Shown in pieces: positions 1 through 8,227 of a stretch of DNA of 64,000 bases (position 1 is its first letter; every line of letters starts with the position of its first letter). Origin of the DNA: JACRBE01 sp964429005 (GTDB lineage Bacteria > Chlamydiota > Chlamydiia > Chlamydiales > JACRBE01). A model generated the notes under the pieces. The model worked only from the letters and a program-made list of their open reading frames with translations. It was not told the DNA's origin and did not search any database. Location of the stretch: the NCBI GenBank assembly GCA_964429005.1, contig CAYSAJ010000002.1:1-64000 (forward strand), in the 5' to 3' direction. Made by a program: the position numbers and the translations under genes.

Positions 1-149
1 GTTCCCCCCTTAAAAACCCATGAATCTCTAGTCTGGGAGTGGTTTTGAATGCCAATCAATATCCATCCTCAAACGTAGTCTTTTTCAATTGTAGAGGATT
101 GCAATCCATGCTCTTTTGCTTTTCTGCCAATTTCAAATTTATTAATCAT
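1..149 (-). pseudogene. AbiEii-type nucleotidyltransferase toxin, 5' end, broken by a stop codon
   Basis: The start codon at 149 overlaps the antitoxin stop as ATGA, the usual coupling in type IV AbiE toxin-antitoxin pairs. The frame reads MINKFEIGRKAKEHG and then STIEKDYV, the typical beginning of AbiEii/DUF1814 nucleotidyltransferases. Codon 27 is TGA (positions 69-71). The same frame then continues as GWILIGIQNH and WVFKGG, which is the conserved continuation of the family up to the start of its nucleotidyltransferase core. A leucine is usual where the stop lies, so one base change from TTA would explain it. The remaining gene lies outside the window. I see a disrupted toxin; whether restart or readthrough saves it cannot be told here. 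Confidence 0.75.
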
Positions 150-955
150 TGAAATCCTTCTTCTAATCCTTCAGGAATCCATAATTTCCATTTTTTAACC
201 AGGCGCTTGCCCTTGGACAAAGGATCTAATTGTGAATTTCCTTCGCTAAGATGTCCTAGACAATATGTAATCCAATTAACTTCTTGCGGCTTTATTTTTG
301 ATAGAATAAAACCAAGTCTTTTAAATATGGTTTTATTTTTCATCTTGTCTGCATATTGAGTTAATGTGGTTAAATCACAATAGCTTGAAGATAGATATTG
401 TTGGAAAAAATCAATCACAGAACGAATCCCTCCTCCAATGGCAGGATCATCCAACATATCGATGATTGTTTTATGAGGATCGGATACTTGGACTTTCACT
501 TGATCTTTCCAGATGATCTTGAGTCCAAACATTTTGTCGGGCAGTGATTTTTTTATCAAAAATGCTAATCCTGCAACAGACTGCTCTTTCTGATTTAGGC
601 GTCGAGAGGTAAAGACGATGGTTGATTCGAAAATCTGTTCGGTGAAATCCCAATGCTGGGCTGCAGACCAGCCTCCGATATAGCAAGGAGAAAAGATTTG
701 AGAGGCTATTATCCATGGATCAAGGAGGCCACTATCGGGAGTTTCTGCAGCTACATCTATCGGGAAATATAGCCCACGCCTGACTCTTCTAAGCCAGCCA
801 TTTTTTGCCCATGAGGATAGGTATAGTCTTGCTTGCTGCTTTGAGACGTTTAAGGTTTCGGCTACCAAAATTACTGATATACAACCTTTTGAGTTGCGAA
901 GCACGTCTGAAAGCCTTTTCCGAGACAATTTCCCCAACCCTGCCAACTCATCCAT
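146..955 (-). CDS. AbiEi-like antitoxin / transcriptional regulator
   Basis: A protein of 269 residues resembling AbiEi antitoxins of type IV toxin-antitoxin systems. The N-terminal ~60 residues form a winged helix-turn-helix (VAETLNVSKQQARLYLSSW, then a wing ending RRVRRGLYFPI), followed by the typical segment DPWIIASQIF and IGGWSAAQHW. In this family the N-terminal domain binds its own promoter and the C-terminal part counteracts the toxin. The following gene starts inside its stop codon and encodes a damaged AbiEii homologue, so this looks like an antitoxin that has outlived its toxin. The likely autoregulatory promoter region is the AT-rich stretch above 956. No operator repeat was obvious to me. 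Confidence 0.8.
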   Translation of the reverse strand: MDELAGLGKLSRKRLSDVLRNSKGCISVILVAETLNVSKQQARLYLSSWAKNGWLRRVRRGLYFPIDVAAETPDSGLLDPWIIASQIFSPCYIGGWSAAQHWDFTEQIFESTIVFTSRRLNQKEQSVAGLAFLIKKSLPDKMFGLKIIWKDQVKVQVSDPHKTIIDMLDDPAIGGGIRSVIDFFQQYLSSSYCDLTTLTQYADKMKNKTIFKRLGFILSKIKPQEVNWITYCLGHLSEGNSQLDPLSKGKRLVKKWKLWIPEGLEEGFQ

Positions 956-1383
956 GGTACATCCAATGCGTTAATCGTATATAAAAAGATATATTATCCA
1001 TGATTTAGATATACCATAGGGTGTATTTTAACCAAATAAAATATATGTTTTAAACTACTTTTAGTGATCTCAATATACCTAAATTGGCTCTTTGGAGACG
1101 CTAATTTCGACTAGCTAAGCGCTTTAGGAAATCCACAGTCGCTTCAGTCGGTGGCAAGCCCTGTTCATGGAAGTTCTTTGTAATAGGCTCTTTTCTCAGA
1201 TAGGCAGTTCAGAGACAAGAGAAGGCACCATAAATAATATAATTATGAAAATGAGAACTTTAACCATATGCTTCAAGTGTTATCCAAAGAATTGTGCACC
1301 ATCTGCCCTATACCTGGCACAAGATCGATTTTTCGAAAGGATTAATCTAGGCCAGATTGAACATAAGCGTTTGAAATAAAAAA
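956..1383. other. intergenic region, no convincing gene
   Basis: About 430 bases between the antitoxin and tRNA-Pro. The first ~110 bases are AT-rich and probably hold the antitoxin promoter. On the minus strand a stop-bounded frame of 35 codons (1104-1208, TAG at 1101-1103) reads like the tail of a protein, including HEQGLPPTEATVDFLKRL, but has no start or body. It may be the relic of a lost gene. A plus-strand frame of 70 codons at 1167-1379 has no recognisable motif and I do not believe it. Confidence 0.5.
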
Positions 1384-1457
1384 TCTGGGTGAGAGGATTT
1401 GAACCTCCGACCTCTAGCACCCCATGCTAGCACGCTACCAAGCTACGCCACACCCAG
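1384..1457 (-). tRNA. tRNA-Pro (anticodon GGG)
   Basis: Read on the minus strand, a full cloverleaf can be drawn. The seven-base acceptor stem CTGGGTG pairs with CACCCAG. The D arm is GCGTAGCTTGGTAGCGT, the anticodon arm CTAGC-ATGGGGT-GCTAG carries GGG at 34-36, and the T arm is GGAGG-TTCAAAT-CCTCT. The discriminator is A and no CCA is encoded. It lies between the antitoxin region and the divergent ung gene. Confidence 0.93.
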
Positions 1458-1533
1458 ATAAGAGAAATATTTTGGGTACTAATTTTAAAGGAACAATAAT
1501 AGAATGAGAAGCACTTTTTTTTGAGGTGGATCC

Positions 1534-2214
1534 ATGAAACTGGAGAAGAGTTGGCACAGTGCACTAAAGGATGAGATTCAGAAACCCTACATTGTAAATC
1601 TAAAAAATTTTTTAGAAGAAGAGCGCAAAAGAGGGTCTGTTTATCCTGGTGAAGAACAGGTTTTTGCAGCGTTTTTACATACTCCCTTAGAAAAAGTGAA
1701 GGTAGTAATTGTGGGGCAGGATCCTTACCACGGCCCTAATCAAGCCCACGGCCTTAGCTTTAGTGTTCCTAAGGGGGAAGCTATACCACCATCTCTTCGA
1801 AATATTTATAAAGAACTTCAAGCAGATTTAGGAATTAACCCAGCAACCCATGGAAATCTTTCGAAGTGGGCCAGACAGGGCGTTATGCTACTAAATGCCA
1901 CACTTACGGTGAGGGCTGGAGAAGCTAAGTCTCATCATGGACAAGGTTGGGAAGAATTTACTGATCGCGTTATTGAGGTCTTATTTAAGAGGCAAGATCC
2001 TGTTGTTTTCGTTCTTTGGGGCGCCTCTGCAAAAGAAAAAGCGGAGAGAATTTTTTCTAAACAGCCTCAATCCCAACATCTAATATTAACGTCAGCCCAT
2101 CCATCTCCTTTATCAGCAAGAGCCTTTCTAGGATGTAGGCATTTTTCTAAGATCAATGAACAACTTAAAAAATGGGGAAAGACTCCCATAGATTGGGATC
2201 TCAATGACGCGTAG
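1534..2214 (+). CDS. ung: uracil-DNA glycosylase
   Basis: Removes uracil from DNA as the first step of base excision repair. The 226-residue protein is of normal family-1 UDG length. It shows the catalytic water-activating motif GQDPYHGPNQAHG at about residues 60-72 (Asp catalytic, Tyr blocking thymine), the LLNATLTVRAG strand, and the C-terminal HPSPLSARAFLGC loop with the catalytic His and minor-groove intercalation segment. The start is preceded by GAGGTG at good spacing. The next gene starts 11 bases before the stop, so the two are translationally coupled. Chlamydiae generally carry ung, so this is core genome. Confidence 0.97.
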   Translation: MKLEKSWHSALKDEIQKPYIVNLKNFLEEERKRGSVYPGEEQVFAAFLHTPLEKVKVVIVGQDPYHGPNQAHGLSFSVPKGEAIPPSLRNIYKELQADLGINPATHGNLSKWARQGVMLLNATLTVRAGEAKSHHGQGWEEFTDRVIEVLFKRQDPVVFVLWGASAKEKAERIFSKQPQSQHLILTSAHPSPLSARAFLGCRHFSKINEQLKKWGKTPIDWDLNDA

Positions 2215-3079
2215 AGAAGATAGTGAATCTCTTTCACGAAAATATAAGGAGAGAAATTACCACCTTTCAGACCAGGAAATTGCTGTTTATTCTAAGGTGA
2301 GACTGCCCGCAACTAAAGCGGCTTTACAAGTTGTGCTTACTGAGCTTGAAAAGAGGGTAGGGACATCTTTATCTGATTTAAGTTTTATGGATTTAGGGGC
2401 AGGCCCCGCCACTTTATTTTTGGCTTTACAATCTCTTGAACGAACCCCAAAAGAGGTTCTTCTCTTAGAAAAAAATGAGAGGCTTATTGAAGAGGGCATC
2501 AAAAACTTTCCTGAATCTTTGTCTCATTACCAAAGAAATGATTTCACGAAAATATCTGGCTTTACAAAAACAGATGTAGCCCTTTCCTCTTATTCTCTGA
2601 ATGAAATCCCAAAAGAATTAGTCCCTGATTTGGTGAATAAATTATTCGACAGCGTTTCATATTGGGTAGTTGTAGAACCTGGAACTCCTGATGGCTATCA
2701 CAATGTGCTCACTGCTCGAGATCTATGGATAAAGAGGGGGGGCTTTGTATTGGCTCCTTGTCCTCACAATAAGCCCTGTCCTTTACCTGCAGGAGATTGG
2801 TGCCACTTTGCAGTCAGGGTGCAAAGGGATAAAGAGCATCGCCTTCTAAAGGGGGGAGCTCTTCCCTATGAAGATGAAAAATTTAGTTATATGATTTTGT
2901 CGAAAGATCAAAAAAAATCTTGCAATGCCCGTATTATCCGCCGCCCCGTGGAGAGGAAAGGGCTTGTTGAAATGGTTCTTTGCACCAATTTAGGAATAAA
3001 AAAAGAAATATATACAAAATCAAATAATGAAAATTTTAAAATTATAAAAAAGAAAGAATGGGGTGATGAGATAGTTTAA
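2204..3079 (+). CDS. Rsm22-like SAM-dependent methyltransferase
   Basis: A 291-residue protein resembling the Rsm22 family, known from mitochondrial small-subunit assembly and from some bacteria. The N-terminal half holds a Rossmann methyltransferase: DLGAGPATLFLAL as motif I near residue 63 and LLLEKNERLIEEG as the acidic motif II. The C-terminal half carries a cysteine-rich segment with C-x5-C-x7-CHF spacing (CPHNKPCPLPAGDWCHF), characteristic of Rsm22 and thought to bind metal, followed by KGGALPYEDEKFSYM. Rsm22 proteins are linked to rRNA methylation or ribosome assembly; the substrate is not shown by sequence. It overlaps the end of ung by 11 bases and is probably co-transcribed. Confidence 0.8.
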   Translation: MTRREDSESLSRKYKERNYHLSDQEIAVYSKVRLPATKAALQVVLTELEKRVGTSLSDLSFMDLGAGPATLFLALQSLERTPKEVLLLEKNERLIEEGIKNFPESLSHYQRNDFTKISGFTKTDVALSSYSLNEIPKELVPDLVNKLFDSVSYWVVVEPGTPDGYHNVLTARDLWIKRGGFVLAPCPHNKPCPLPAGDWCHFAVRVQRDKEHRLLKGGALPYEDEKFSYMILSKDQKKSCNARIIRRPVERKGLVEMVLCTNLGIKKEIYTKSNNENFKIIKKKEWGDEIV

Positions 3080-3129
3080 AAAAGGTTTTTTTGCTATACT
3101 CCACTTAAATCACATAAAGAGAAAATCCA

Positions 3130-3459
3130 GTGTATAATCATTATTTAACTTTTTTAAGTCAAATGAGGCTCACGAAGGTCCCTAGGCTTCAAATTGAGGG
3201 GCGCTCTATCTTAATAGATATTTCTTCAATCAGAGAGTGGAAAATTTCAATTTTAGTCGGACAATATGACGAAGACATGGTAGATTATTGCGCGGATCTT
3301 TTCTTTAAGCAAGATGGTGGGCTTTGTTACTGTAGTGAAACACACCAAATTTACCTCGTGTTTTACTGCACCCCTCCCAAAAACTATGGTGACTTTGAGC
3401 TTATGCTCACATCTCTTTTAGAAAGGTTCCAACTGTTTGAACCTTTACTAAAGAGATAA
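3130..3459 (+). CDS. small protein of unknown function
   Basis: I do not recognise this 109-residue protein. It starts at GTG, with an AGAG-type ribosome site upstream, and ends five bases before the next gene. An in-frame ATG at 3163 is an alternative. The sequence has no signal peptide or membrane segment. The middle reads as alternating strands and helices (WKISILVG, DDYCADLFF-like, IYLVFYC) with a closing amphipathic helix LLERFQLFEPLLKR. Its size and position directly before two effector-like genes would suit a secretion chaperone, but no chaperone motif proves it. It may share a short domain with the next two genes. Confidence 0.6.
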   Translation: MYNHYLTFLSQMRLTKVPRLQIEGRSILIDISSIREWKISILVGQYDEDMVDYCADLFFKQDGGLCYCSETHQIYLVFYCTPPKNYGDFELMLTSLLERFQLFEPLLKR

Positions 3460-3464
3460 ATTCT

Positions 3465-4130
3465 ATGGCAGCCCCAGCATCTTCAGTACCCACTTCATCC
3501 GTTGATCCTCATTACTTAGCAGATTTAAAAGATCTTTGCACAGATCCTGCAACAGGAACGTATTATGCTGCTACAAGAGTCTTTGCGGAGTGTGGCCATT
3601 CTATTTCAGCAGCGGTGATTACAGATGTTAAAATAGCACAAGCTTGCACTTTATGTGGTAGAGTGAGCTTAACATATCCTAATCCTTTAGTTGATGGCAT
3701 AGTTAGAGCTTTGCAAGCGATGGCCGCTCCTCCTTTTCCAGTTGGCTCTATTTTTTCTCCTGTAGGTGGGTGGACTGTAAGGGAATCTTCATCTGAAGGA
3801 AGTTATACCTGTACCCTCGAGAGTGATGGAGCCGTTGAAATGCTAAGCTTCTCACGAGCTCATTCCTTTACTGCAGGATCTGAGGCCTCATCCCCTTCAT
3901 ATACCTACACAATCCTTCTTCAGCCAAAATCTAAAACAGATGATCTGCGAGAATTTTTTACAGCTCATGGCCTAGGTGAAATAGAGTTTAGAGAAGGTAG
4001 TTATCAAATTTCAGGTATTGCAAGCTCTGCACCAGAGTCTATTGTAACACTAACCAGAATGCTTCTCGAAGAATTTGATTCTAGGCTGCCTGCCGCAGTG
4101 CTTCTCAATCTCTCAGTCAATTTCACTTAA
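3465..4130 (+). CDS. putative effector with RING/U-box-like domain
   Basis: A 221-residue protein with a Ser/Ala/Pro-rich N-terminus of ~13 residues, no signal peptide and no membrane segment. Residues 24-82 resemble a U-box or RING finger: C25-T-D-P-A-T-G, then ECGHSIS (C43, H45), then CTLC (C61, C64), then YPNPLVDGIV. The order DP-x-TG, CGH, C-x2-C, PN-x-L matches the U-box/RING core of E3 ubiquitin ligases, although some of the zinc ligands of a classical RING are absent. The C-terminal ~100 residues are unassigned. Chlamydiae have no ubiquitin system of their own, so such a domain would act on the host. Function is inference from motif only. Confidence 0.55.
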   Translation: MAAPASSVPTSSVDPHYLADLKDLCTDPATGTYYAATRVFAECGHSISAAVITDVKIAQACTLCGRVSLTYPNPLVDGIVRALQAMAAPPFPVGSIFSPVGGWTVRESSSEGSYTCTLESDGAVEMLSFSRAHSFTAGSEASSPSYTYTILLQPKSKTDDLREFFTAHGLGEIEFREGSYQISGIASSAPESIVTLTRMLLEEFDSRLPAAVLLNLSVNFT

Positions 4131-4215
4131 ATAGATAGAGACTCACATCTTTTTTGTAGAACTTAAAGAAATTGTTATTACAATACTTCCTCGTTCTTTA
4201 ACACAGGGAGTGCAT

Positions 4216-4911
4216 ATGGATGTTTCTAGTGCTGCCCATGCAGCTTCAGCTACATCGCCCGCTTTATTTGGTGTTGTTGTAAGACCACGAGATGGTTCAG
4301 GAGACACTAGAGAAGAAGGCGTAAACTCTTCAGTTACCTCTTTAGCCAGCTCTGCCTTATCGATTTATCCGGTATATACAGATGCAGAGTTTCCTCCTGC
4401 GCCACCCCCTTTGCATTACATAGCAAAAGCAAATCATCCTACATGGCAACTTTTAGATTGGAACATTACAAAAAAAACTCACAGAGCTTCAACTATGGGT
4501 GGCGGTGAAATCTCTTTTTGTGAGGTAGAGCTTAAAAGAATAGCGCCTCTTGCCGGGGAAGCTCATGAAATACCTTTTGTGAGAATCTTTTTTTCAGCAA
4601 AAAATCGCAGAAGCCCTGATCCCTCTGTCACTCTTGTTTTTAATAAATTAGACTATGAAGCTTGTTTGCGCTTTTTTCAAAGAAGAGAGATCGATGTCTA
4701 TAAAAGAGATTTGCTGATGAGTGATGCTTCTCGCATGGGGATATTTATTCTGCGTAATGTTCCCGCGATCATAAAAATAGCAGTGCAGCTTGTTGTAAGA
4801 AGAAGATTTGGCTCTGAAGATGAGTTTAGTGATGCTTTAGACCTTGTAGATTGTTTGGAAGACACCTATGTTGGTCCAAAAGCAGGTGAATGTTATATTC
4901 CAGCTCTCTAA
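4216..4911 (+). CDS. hypothetical protein, effector-like
   Basis: Unrecognised protein of 231 residues. The reading frame opens at GTG 4210, but ATG 4216 sits six bases after GGGAG and is the better start. The first ~50 residues are low-complexity (MDVSSAAHAASATSPALF) and lack a signal peptide, as is common in type III substrates. The rest looks like a compact alpha/beta domain (TWQLLDWNI, IPFVRIFFSA, VTLVFNKLDYEACLRFFQ). It may be a distant relative of the preceding gene because both have a strand followed by a helix ending FF in the same relative place; I am not sure. It ends 26 bases before dapA. Confidence 0.6.
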   Translation: MDVSSAAHAASATSPALFGVVVRPRDGSGDTREEGVNSSVTSLASSALSIYPVYTDAEFPPAPPPLHYIAKANHPTWQLLDWNITKKTHRASTMGGGEISFCEVELKRIAPLAGEAHEIPFVRIFFSAKNRRSPDPSVTLVFNKLDYEACLRFFQRREIDVYKRDLLMSDASRMGIFILRNVPAIIKIAVQLVVRRRFGSEDEFSDALDLVDCLEDTYVGPKAGECYIPAL

Positions 4912-4937
4912 AAAATTTCCAAAATAAGGTTGGTGCC

Positions 4938-5780
4938 ATGTTTCCATGTTCGATTACAGCTCTAATTACTCCGTTCACGGAGACACAAGACCTCGATCAA
5001 AAAGCGTTTCGAAGTCTCGTGCAAAGACAGATTGAAGCTGGAACGGAGGCTTTGGTTATTTTTGGAACAACGGGAGAGTCTCCAACTCTCACAGAAGAGG
5101 AGAAACTTCTTCTCTTAGAGATGGCTCTTGAAGAGGCCCAGGGCGTCATTCCTATCATTGTAGGATCTGGAGACAATAACACCAGGTCTACTTTTGATTT
5201 TACAGCAAAATGTAAGGAAAGAGGTGCTCATGGAGCTCTTATTATTTCCCCATACTACAATCGTCCTACAGAAAGAGGGGTCCTTTTACATATGCAAGAG
5301 GTTTCAAAAGTAGGGCTTCCTCTTATTTTTTATTATCATCCTGGAAGGTGTGGGAGCAAGCTTTCTCCTGATTGCATACGGCAAATTACATCTCTTGATG
5401 AGGTTGTAGGGCTTAAAGATTGCTCTTCAGATCCTCAAATCATCGCTGCATCACAAAAAAGGGTGTTTTGTGGAAATGATGGTGATTTTTTAAAGGTTGC
5501 AGAAATGGGCGTAGAAGGATCTATTTCTGTGATTGCCAATCTTATTCCGGAGAAATGGAAACAAATCGTTTGTAGGCAAGATAAAGCCCTTTTTGATGAA
5601 TTGGGGGGGCTATTATCAGCGTTAGAACTCGAAGTCAATCCTCAGCCGATTAAGTATCTTTGTTTTTTGGCTGGTCTTTGCAAGAATGAATTACGATTGC
5701 CTATGACACCGGTTTCTGAGGAGTCTCAGAAGAAACTCCTTATAGCAAGCCTAATGCAGGAGGATACTGCTGTTAGGTGA
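4938..5780 (+). CDS. dapA: 4-hydroxy-tetrahydrodipicolinate synthase
   Basis: Condenses pyruvate with aspartate semialdehyde, the first committed step of the diaminopimelate/lysine branch used for peptidoglycan. The frame is open from 4890, but the family start is ATG 4938 (MFPCSITALITPF), giving 280 residues. Visible hallmarks are GTTGESPTL near residue 45, YYNRPTERG with the catalytic Tyr and substrate Arg, and the Schiff-base lysine in EVVGLKDCS near residue 160. Chlamydiae make DAP for division-associated peptidoglycan, so the gene fits. It is tail-to-tail with the next gene, overlapping by eight bases. Confidence 0.95.
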   Translation: MFPCSITALITPFTETQDLDQKAFRSLVQRQIEAGTEALVIFGTTGESPTLTEEEKLLLLEMALEEAQGVIPIIVGSGDNNTRSTFDFTAKCKERGAHGALIISPYYNRPTERGVLLHMQEVSKVGLPLIFYYHPGRCGSKLSPDCIRQITSLDEVVGLKDCSSDPQIIAASQKRVFCGNDGDFLKVAEMGVEGSISVIANLIPEKWKQIVCRQDKALFDELGGLLSALELEVNPQPIKYLCFLAGLCKNELRLPMTPVSEESQKKLLIASLMQEDTAVR

Positions 5781-7302
5781 TTCCTAGAGCAGCTTTTCTT
5801 CTATGCCATGCTATTTGAGAGGAGACTTCCATCACTCTCTTAAAAAAAAGATCTCTATGAGCAGGATCTTGAAGAACTTGGTAGGGGGCTGCCATAGCGG
5901 TTGTTTGTTGAAATAGAGTGACAGGAATTATAGAAAGCAGAGCATTTGTAAAAGGATTATCTTTAGAAGTATTGCGCTCTACACTCAAAGCTAGTTCTAC
6001 GTCTTCTCTATGTCTGAATTTCTTATAATTATTTCTAAGCCAAAGATAAATGTGAGCTGCGCAAGATAAATAGTCTTCTTTGATTTTTTGGTGAACTGGA
6101 GAAGTTGAGTGAAAGTAGCGATGCAGACAAATAGAAAAAAAATAGGAGATTTTTGATAAGTGAGGTTGAGATTCCACAATAGAAAGAAGCTTTAATAAAG
6201 AATGTGTTTTTTTCGAGAAATTTCCACTATCAAGAATATTGAACAATCCATCTAAAAATTCGCTAAGATCTGGGCTATTTCTTCTAAAGAAAACTTCTGA
6301 TTGGAGAATATCTAAAACCCTTTGTTCTTGCCCCGCAGCGACAGCAGTGAGTGAGGCTTCCGCGAGAAGTTTGTATAATTCGACTTTATCCTCATTCCAT
6401 AGGCGATGGTTTATTTTATAATCTTCAAGAGCTTCGAGAAAAAAGCTAAAAAGCTCCCTATTTGGACTTAGCATGGCATAAATGAAATTCGCTTTGAGAA
6501 GTTCCCATGAATTCCCTTGGGCTAGCAAGGACTGTACATGCTCAAGATCTTTTCCCTCAAAAAGGGCCTCTCTGAGCTTCCTGCTAAGGCAGTGAGGATT
6601 GCCTAGAGTCTTTGAAAGGTTCATTAATTTTTTCGCCTTCTCAAAAGCTTCATCAGTTAGGGCATATCTGAGGCCTAATTGGAGGAGGTTGTCTAGGCTA
6701 GAGTAAAGTTTATGGCTCCCTGTTAAAGGGGACATCGCAGCATCTATGAGTGTCTTTGCAAAGTGAAAGTTAGGAATAGCAACAGCTCTCTTGAAGCATT
6801 CTTCGATATTTGGCTCTCTGCGAAGAAGATCGTGCCAGCATTTGAAGTCCTCTTCGCTAATTAAGTTTCCTTCCTCACATTTTTTATGAATTCTATAGAG
6901 GAAAGAGAGAGCCTCTTCAGTAGCGCTAAAATTAGGGCTAGCTTCATATAGGTCCACCCGGAAATAAGAAAAAATAGCCAGAGAGTAGACAATAGCAACG
7001 CCTCTTAAGCACTTGATAAACGGGTCTAAATCGTTATGAAATAAGGAGATGTGCTGAATATAGAACTTCTTAAAGGGGCTCTGGGGATTTTTGCAGTATG
7101 TGTAGGGGAGAAACAATAAAGCAGATAGGGCGACTTTGAGGGTCACTTCGACGATTCCGAAGGTCCCGATTCCAATCATGGCAAGGGTATGCAAGGGAAT
7201 GGCAGTAAAGGGGGTATAAGGACTTTGATCGTTGTGGAGCCTATCTCTGACTGCAGTTGCAGCCTGTAAGAATAAAGCCGGGGGGGTTAAGCCAGAGGTC
7301 AT
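5773..7302 (-). CDS. membrane-anchored helical protein, island family A (copy 1)
   Basis: A 509-residue protein without recognised function. Residues ~35-115 are hydrophobic, with two or three membrane segments containing the signature VEVTLKVALSALLFLP, followed by FYIQHISLF. The remaining ~390 residues are helical and polar and look like a degenerate solenoid. It is homologous along its length to the genes at 9035-10807 and 10871-12583 (shared REPN/REPS/AEPD, YL-x-AI and AAK-like helices), and its N-terminal module recurs in the two plus-strand genes between them. A long hydrophobic stretch with a large soluble tail would suit an inclusion-membrane or secreted membrane protein; this is inference. 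The ribosome site is weak. Confidence 0.7.
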   Translation of the reverse strand: MTSGLTPPALFLQAATAVRDRLHNDQSPYTPFTAIPLHTLAMIGIGTFGIVEVTLKVALSALLFLPYTYCKNPQSPFKKFYIQHISLFHNDLDPFIKCLRGVAIVYSLAIFSYFRVDLYEASPNFSATEEALSFLYRIHKKCEEGNLISEEDFKCWHDLLRREPNIEECFKRAVAIPNFHFAKTLIDAAMSPLTGSHKLYSSLDNLLQLGLRYALTDEAFEKAKKLMNLSKTLGNPHCLSRKLREALFEGKDLEHVQSLLAQGNSWELLKANFIYAMLSPNRELFSFFLEALEDYKINHRLWNEDKVELYKLLAEASLTAVAAGQEQRVLDILQSEVFFRRNSPDLSEFLDGLFNILDSGNFSKKTHSLLKLLSIVESQPHLSKISYFFSICLHRYFHSTSPVHQKIKEDYLSCAAHIYLWLRNNYKKFRHREDVELALSVERNTSKDNPFTNALLSIIPVTLFQQTTAMAAPYQVLQDPAHRDLFFKRVMEVSSQIAWHRRKAALGIT

Positions 7303-7461
7303 AATCTACGGTTAATTTGTGTTAATAAGTCGTAATTATAAACATTAATAACTAAATATAAATAAAAATAATTATATTTTTATACTATAAATTATTTTAA
7401 TTCATCTATCTAAAATGTTTATTTGTTATAATTTTTTATTAATAAACAAGAGTTAGTAATT

Positions 7462-8184
7462 ATGCCTTCAATTTCACAGAACCTTTTAAATGGATATGAA
7501 ACATATATTTCAGCCCCTATTGCACGAATCCCTTACGTGGGTAAAGGGCTTTCAAAAGCTCTTGATGTCCCAGTTTTCACGACCCTTATAGCTACTAATG
7601 TTGTTGAAACGATCACTCGTCTTGCTTTAGGTGTTATTCTTCTAGGCCCCGCTCTGATAGCAGCACAGCTCATCTTGTGTTTTTCAAAGGATCTAAAAGA
7701 GGGGTTTGCAAAAAGCTTCAGACAGCAATTTGGATTTATACCTCAAGCTTCAGATGCTGTTCTCGTAAGAGGTCGCTTTGGAATAAATCTGATGGTTGAG
7801 ATCTTTCAGAGGTTTTTTGGTTGTTCAACGAGCTCTCTCTCTTCTTCTGCTCCTACACCATTTATTATAATGCAAGATGAGGCAAATGAGTCAGAACAGT
7901 TCGAGTTTATTTCAGAAAGGTTGCATGGTCACTCCGAGGCTGCTTGTGATGAAGATGAATGTCCAAGAGAAGTGTATGCAAAGCCCCCTCAAATAACCGG
8001 TGATCCAGCTCAAAATGGTTCTACTCTTCAAAAAGCTATACCATGGAGGCTTTCAAAGGCTGTATTTGCTCGTTTTGCATCTGCGATTCCACCTCAACAT
8101 AAAACACCTATAGAGGGAAGTAACGATTTTTATTATCAACACCCCCTAACAAAACTTTATTATCGAATTTCTACCGAGGCCTAG
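7462..8184 (+). CDS. small membrane protein, island family B (copy 1)
   Basis: A 240-residue protein, tandem paralogue of the next gene. The N-terminus reads YETYISAPIARIPYVGKG, then the hydrophobic module NVVETITRLALGVILLGP (about residues 45-75) and FRQQFGFI. A variable middle of ~80 residues follows. The C-terminal ~70 residues are conserved with the next gene: REVYAKPP, IPWRLS, and NDFYYQHPLTKLYYRIS. The module is the one seen in the three large minus-strand neighbours. No family known to me fits. The 160 bases upstream are extremely AT-rich, probably the promoter of this gene and of the divergent gene at 7302. Confidence 0.7.
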   Translation: MPSISQNLLNGYETYISAPIARIPYVGKGLSKALDVPVFTTLIATNVVETITRLALGVILLGPALIAAQLILCFSKDLKEGFAKSFRQQFGFIPQASDAVLVRGRFGINLMVEIFQRFFGCSTSSLSSSAPTPFIIMQDEANESEQFEFISERLHGHSEAACDEDECPREVYAKPPQITGDPAQNGSTLQKAIPWRLSKAVFARFASAIPPQHKTPIEGSNDFYYQHPLTKLYYRISTEA

Positions 8185-8227
8185 AAAGTAAAAAAACCAG
8201 TAAAAAATTAAAAAAGGATTAATTTCA

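Noticed and set aside
69..71. TGA in the toxin read as a recoded codon (Trp or Sec)
   Set aside because: Chlamydiae use the standard code, the family has Leu at this place, and no selenocysteine insertion structure is apparent.
1167..1379. Plus-strand frame of 70 codons before tRNA-Pro
   Set aside because: No ribosome site, no recognisable motif, and it runs against the tRNA gene; composition is not coding-like.
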